A stretch of 14,661 nt of DNA, from the NCBI GenBank assembly GCA_001784535.1, contig MFRJ01000087.1, positions 4,480 to 19,140 on the forward strand, in the 5' to 3' direction. The notes below the pieces were generated by a model. That model made no database searches, had not been told where the DNA came from, and saw only the letters and a list, made by a program, of their open reading frames with translations. Of this stretch, positions 12,774-14,661 are shown piece by piece (within the stretch, counting starts at the first letter, position 1; each line of letters opens with the position of its first letter). The stretch comes from Candidatus Melainabacteria bacterium GWA2_34_9 (GTDB taxonomy: Bacteria; Cyanobacteriota; Vampirovibrionia; Gastranaerophilales; UBA9971). Made by a program: the position numbers and the translations under genes.

Positions 12774-13328
12774 TTATGCTTCATGTTCCACTGAACTTAA
12801 GTCAAAAAGTCTTTTTTCCGCTTTAACTGCTCCTTTTTTGTTATAAGCTGAGCCTTCGGGAACCAGTGCGTTTGCTATTACAACTATAGAGTTTTCAATA
12901 ATTTTTAAAGAATGTTTTAAAAGCTCCATGTTTATTGTGTTTTGCTTTTGAATATTAGATAAAATAGTTTTCATTTTATCTCTAAGATTAGAAATTTTAT
13001 TAGCCTGTTCTTTGTTTTCTATTCTTTCAATGATCTCTTTCAGAGTAGAATTATCGGGATAAATCTGTTTTCTTTTTTCTTCCAATTTTTCTACGATATA
13101 GTTGTATTTTTCAAGTTCTACATCAACAACTCTTACTTTTTCCATATCGTTGTTGATAAGATGCTCTTTTTTTCCGCTAATATATTCTTCAAGCTTTGAA
13201 TAAGCTTCTATTTCCTGATTTAAGATTCTTTCAAGTTCATGAACGAGTTCTAGCCTTCCAGAGCGGCAAAGCCCCTCTTCAGACTTTTCACTCCCGCTTC
13301 GCAGTTCAAAAATTGCTTTATTATCCAT
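12774..13328 (-). CDS. flgN: FlgN-like export chaperone for FlgK/FlgL
   Basis: FlgN binds the C-terminal helices of FlgK and FlgL and delivers them to the export gate. 184 aa, a little long for the family, and almost fully alpha-helical: ELERILNQEIEAYSKLEEYI (about 31-50), KKEHLINNDMEKVRVVDVEL, then coiled segments. The C-terminal YNKKG (about 164-168) is the typical end motif. Position directly before flgK supports the call. Ribosome site GGGAGGG, 4 nt from the ATG. Residues 8-26 (ELRSGSEKSEEGLCRSGRL) are encoded by a GC-rich 57-bp segment bounded by GAACT repeats. Without it the protein would read MDNKAIF-ELVHELERIL, a normal family start. Confidence 0.85.
   Translation of the reverse strand: MDNKAIFELRSGSEKSEEGLCRSGRLELVHELERILNQEIEAYSKLEEYISGKKEHLINNDMEKVRVVDVELEKYNYIVEKLEEKRKQIYPDNSTLKEIIERIENKEQANKISNLRDKMKTILSNIQKQNTINMELLKHSLKIIENSIVVIANALVPEGSAYNKKGAVKAEKRLFDLSSVEHEA
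13251..13307. mobile_element. 57-bp in-frame GC-rich insertion in flgN, flanked by 5-bp direct repeats
   Basis: AGTTC at 13246-13250 and again at 13303-13307 (GAACT on the coding strand) are exactly 57 bp apart, 19 codons. The unit has about 56 percent GC by hand count in a gene near 30 percent, and short inverted pieces (AGCGG/CCGCT). This is the pattern of a small repeat element inserted with a target duplication. No second copy of the insert is in this window, so it remains an inference. Confidence 0.4.
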
Positions 13329-13359
13329 TTTACCCTCCCGAGTGTTTGTTATTGGGTTT

Positions 13360-13695
13360 TTATGCTGTGTAGTCAGCTAAAATGCTTTTGCCATAGCTTA
13401 AAGCATATTTTATATCTTCTTCCTGTACATCCTGTTTATTGTATTTCCCCATAAATTCTTTGATTTCCCCGATGTATTGTTTATTTTTTTCCATAAAATC
13501 GTCTGTTTTAACTTCTTCTGTCTGTTTTTTAATGGTTATATCCTGTGAGGAGATGGAAAGTTTTACATCTTCCTCGTTAAATCCGTTTTTTAAAATTTCA
13601 TTTTCTTTAGATAATTTATTTGTATTTTCAAAAGCCTGTTTTGCTCTTAAAAATTGAATGCTGCTTATGCCTGAATTTATACTGCCTACCGCCAT
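13360..13695 (-). CDS. flagellar-operon protein in the FlgM position, function unknown
   Basis: A 111-aa protein between flgJ and flgN, where many bacteria carry the anti-sigma-28 factor flgM. The start at ATG 13693-13695 is preferred because AAAGGA is 8 nt upstream; the ATG two codons earlier is only 2 nt from it. N-terminus AVGSINSGISSIQFLRAKQA is Gly/Ser-rich, then helical. The middle is charged and probably disordered (about 30-75). The C-terminal helical end, VQEEDIKYALSYGKSILADY, looks like a conserved anchor. It does not clearly match the FlgM C-terminus I know, so FlgM is only a positional guess. 31 nt before flgN. Confidence 0.6.
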   Translation of the reverse strand: MAVGSINSGISSIQFLRAKQAFENTNKLSKENEILKNGFNEEDVKLSISSQDITIKKQTEEVKTDDFMEKNKQYIGEIKEFMGKYNKQDVQEEDIKYALSYGKSILADYTA

Positions 13696-13710
13696 ACTCA
13701 TTATCCTTTT

Positions 13711-14034
13711 TTAAATCCTGTCTTTCATTTGTTGATAAATTTGCTGTGCAAAACCAAACGAAGTTTGAGGTGTTGAAGCAATATTTTTTGCTACTTCTTC
13801 ATTCATCATTGATCTGAACATTTCTTCCCCTCTTCCACCGGAAAATTCTTCACTTCTTTCTACGGTTGAATTCAGAGTTTCAAGAAATTTGTTTAAAAAC
13901 ACGGATTCAAAATCCTGTGCTGTTTTTTTTAATTTTTCATCATCCATTTTATTTTTATCGGCTCCGGAAAGCTCTTCCAGTTTTTTGCCTTGAAGATTGA
14001 ACATTGATGCACTTATATCTGCTGGATTTATCAT
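13711..14034 (-). CDS. flgJ: FlgJ-type rod-binding protein, muramidase domain absent
   Basis: The FlgJ N-terminal domain caps and helps assemble the flagellar rod in the periplasm. The 107-aa protein consists only of this domain: LKKTAQDFESVFLNKFLETL (about 35-54), then FSGGRGEEMFRSMMNEEVAK (about 64-83) and FGFAQQIYQQMKD at the end, all family hallmarks. The peptidoglycan hydrolase domain of enterobacterial FlgJ is missing, as in many other phyla, so another enzyme must open the wall. Ribosome site AAAGGA about 10 nt before the ATG. flgI lies upstream, separated by an inserted repeat. Confidence 0.92.
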   Translation of the reverse strand: MINPADISASMFNLQGKKLEELSGADKNKMDDEKLKKTAQDFESVFLNKFLETLNSTVERSEEFSGGRGEEMFRSMMNEEVAKNIASTPQTSFGFAQQIYQQMKDRI

Positions 14035-14057
14035 TTTAGTTTTTCCTTTTTGTTTTT

Positions 14058-14193
14058 TGTCATTCTGAGGGCTTTAGCCCAGGGAACCCGCTTTTTTGAT
14101 TGATTATCAAAAAAGGAAGGGGAAATCTGTCTATTTTGGTTTTTTGCTTTGAATAGTATGCCGGATAGATCCTTCGCTTTGCTCAGGATGACA
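14058..14193. repeat. dispersed palindromic repeat inside the flagellar operon
   Basis: The ends TGTCATTCTG (14058) and CAGGATGACA (14193) equal those of the element at 7941-8020. The right arm GATCCTTCGCTTTGCTCAGG is the same. The 136-bp copy is longer because of a central part with its own palindrome (TTTTTTGAT and ATCAAAAAA). It fills the flgI-flgJ gap, could form a strong hairpin in the mRNA, and might alter the expression ratio or mRNA processing. Confidence 0.8.
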
Positions 14194-14204
14194 ATGGTGT
14201 GTTT

Positions 14205-14661
14205 TTAAATAATCTCCAATGCTGCTTGTAAGCTTCCTGCTTCTTTTAAAGCCTGAAGAATTGAAATTAAGTCATAAGGTGTAACGCCTATCGAATTTAA
14301 AGCCCTTACAAGATCATTAAGATTTGCATTTGAAGGCATTTCTATTATTCTTCCTGCTTCTTTATTTATGCTAATCTGACTGTTAGAAGCTCCTTGTGTT
14401 GTACCGCCGCTTGAAAGAGCATTTGGTTGAGAAATTTCATTTGTTGTACTTACCGTTACAGTTAAGTTTCCATGGGCTACAGCTGCAGGAAGAAGTTTTA
14501 CATTATTTCCTATAACTATAGTTCCTGTTCTTTCATTAATTACAACTTTTGCTACAGAATCTGCCGTTGATAATGTTAGATTTTCAAGAATGGAAATAAA
14601 GCTAATCCTGTCATCATTAAATTTATCAGGAATAGTTATTTGTATTGTACTCCCGTCTATT
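14205..14661 (-). CDS. flgI: flagellar P-ring protein FlgI, C-terminal part; runs off the right edge
   Basis: FlgI builds the P-ring around the rod in the peptidoglycan layer of Gram-negative bacteria. The last 151 residues are present, open from the window edge to TAA at 14207-14205. Diagnostic FlgI blocks: VVINERTGTIVIGNNVKLLP, AAVAHGNLTVTVSTTNEISQ, then a Gly/Ser-rich linker with a few polar residues, and at the C-terminus LNDLVRALNSIGVTPYDLIS followed by ILQALKEAGSLQAALEII. Its presence implies an outer membrane. First visible gene of the operon that continues to flgL. Confidence 0.96.
   Translation of the reverse strand, partial: IDGSTIQITIPDKFNDDRISFISILENLTLSTADSVAKVVINERTGTIVIGNNVKLLPAAVAHGNLTVTVSTTNEISQPNALSSGGTTQGASNSQISINKEAGRIIEMPSNANLNDLVRALNSIGVTPYDLISILQALKEAGSLQAALEII

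Noticed and set aside
1..14661. CRISPR arrays, tRNA or rRNA genes
   Set aside because: No regularly spaced short repeats and no tRNA or rRNA-like conserved blocks were seen on either strand.

Overview
The window is an AT-rich bacterial chromosomal segment. The best guess for its source is a flagellated member of the non-photosynthetic cyanobacterial sister class Vampirovibrionia/Melainabacteria (Gastranaerophilales-like). That guess rests on the low GC, a clade-typical small protein beginning MGLAASSGRE, a Gram-negative flagellar gene set that includes the P-ring gene flgI, and motifs matching the cyanobacterial HLR1 (RpaB) box. It is inferred from recognition alone, with no database search.

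Left part (1-2256, minus strand): a DNA-processing or defence-like cassette. A NurA-like nuclease gene comes first. A VapB/VapC-type toxin-antitoxin pair with its own promoter follows, and then the start of a HerA-like (DUF87) ATPase that runs off the left edge. HerA and NurA normally form one DNA-end-processing complex, so the toxin-antitoxin pair sits between two partner genes. A perfect 13-bp palindrome directly precedes the nurA start codon.

2257-3149: no protein gene of normal size. It holds dispersed palindromic repeats and two near-identical copies of a minus-strand element. Each element has a C-rich stretch that mimics the anti-Shine-Dalgarno sequence, then a Rho-independent terminator, with a paired TTACA motif upstream. 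I read these as a duplicated candidate small RNA.

3150-7911: small genes. A 40-residue membrane peptide and a rhodanese on the plus strand face the MGLAASSGRE-type protein, whose upstream region has a perfect HLR1 consensus match. Next is a minus-strand operon (69-aa basic protein, response regulator with an unusual N-terminus, Cys-rich 71-aa protein) ending in a strong terminator. A zinc-ribbon membrane protein and a secreted protein follow, convergent, and then an HD-GYP-like protein that lacks the GYP motif.

8116-9991, plus strand: trpS and a ZupT/ZIP-family metal transporter, 13 bp apart.

10213-14661, minus strand: the flagellar operon flgI (partial) - flgJ (rod-binding domain only) - unidentified 111-aa protein - flgN - flgK - flgL, closed by a terminator near 10150. 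flgI and flgJ serve rod and P-ring assembly, flgK and flgL make the hook-filament junction, and FlgN is the chaperone for FlgK and FlgL. A dispersed palindromic repeat lies inside the operon between flgI and flgJ. flgN carries a GC-rich, in-frame 57-bp segment bounded by 5-bp direct repeats, which looks like an insertion that added 19 residues.
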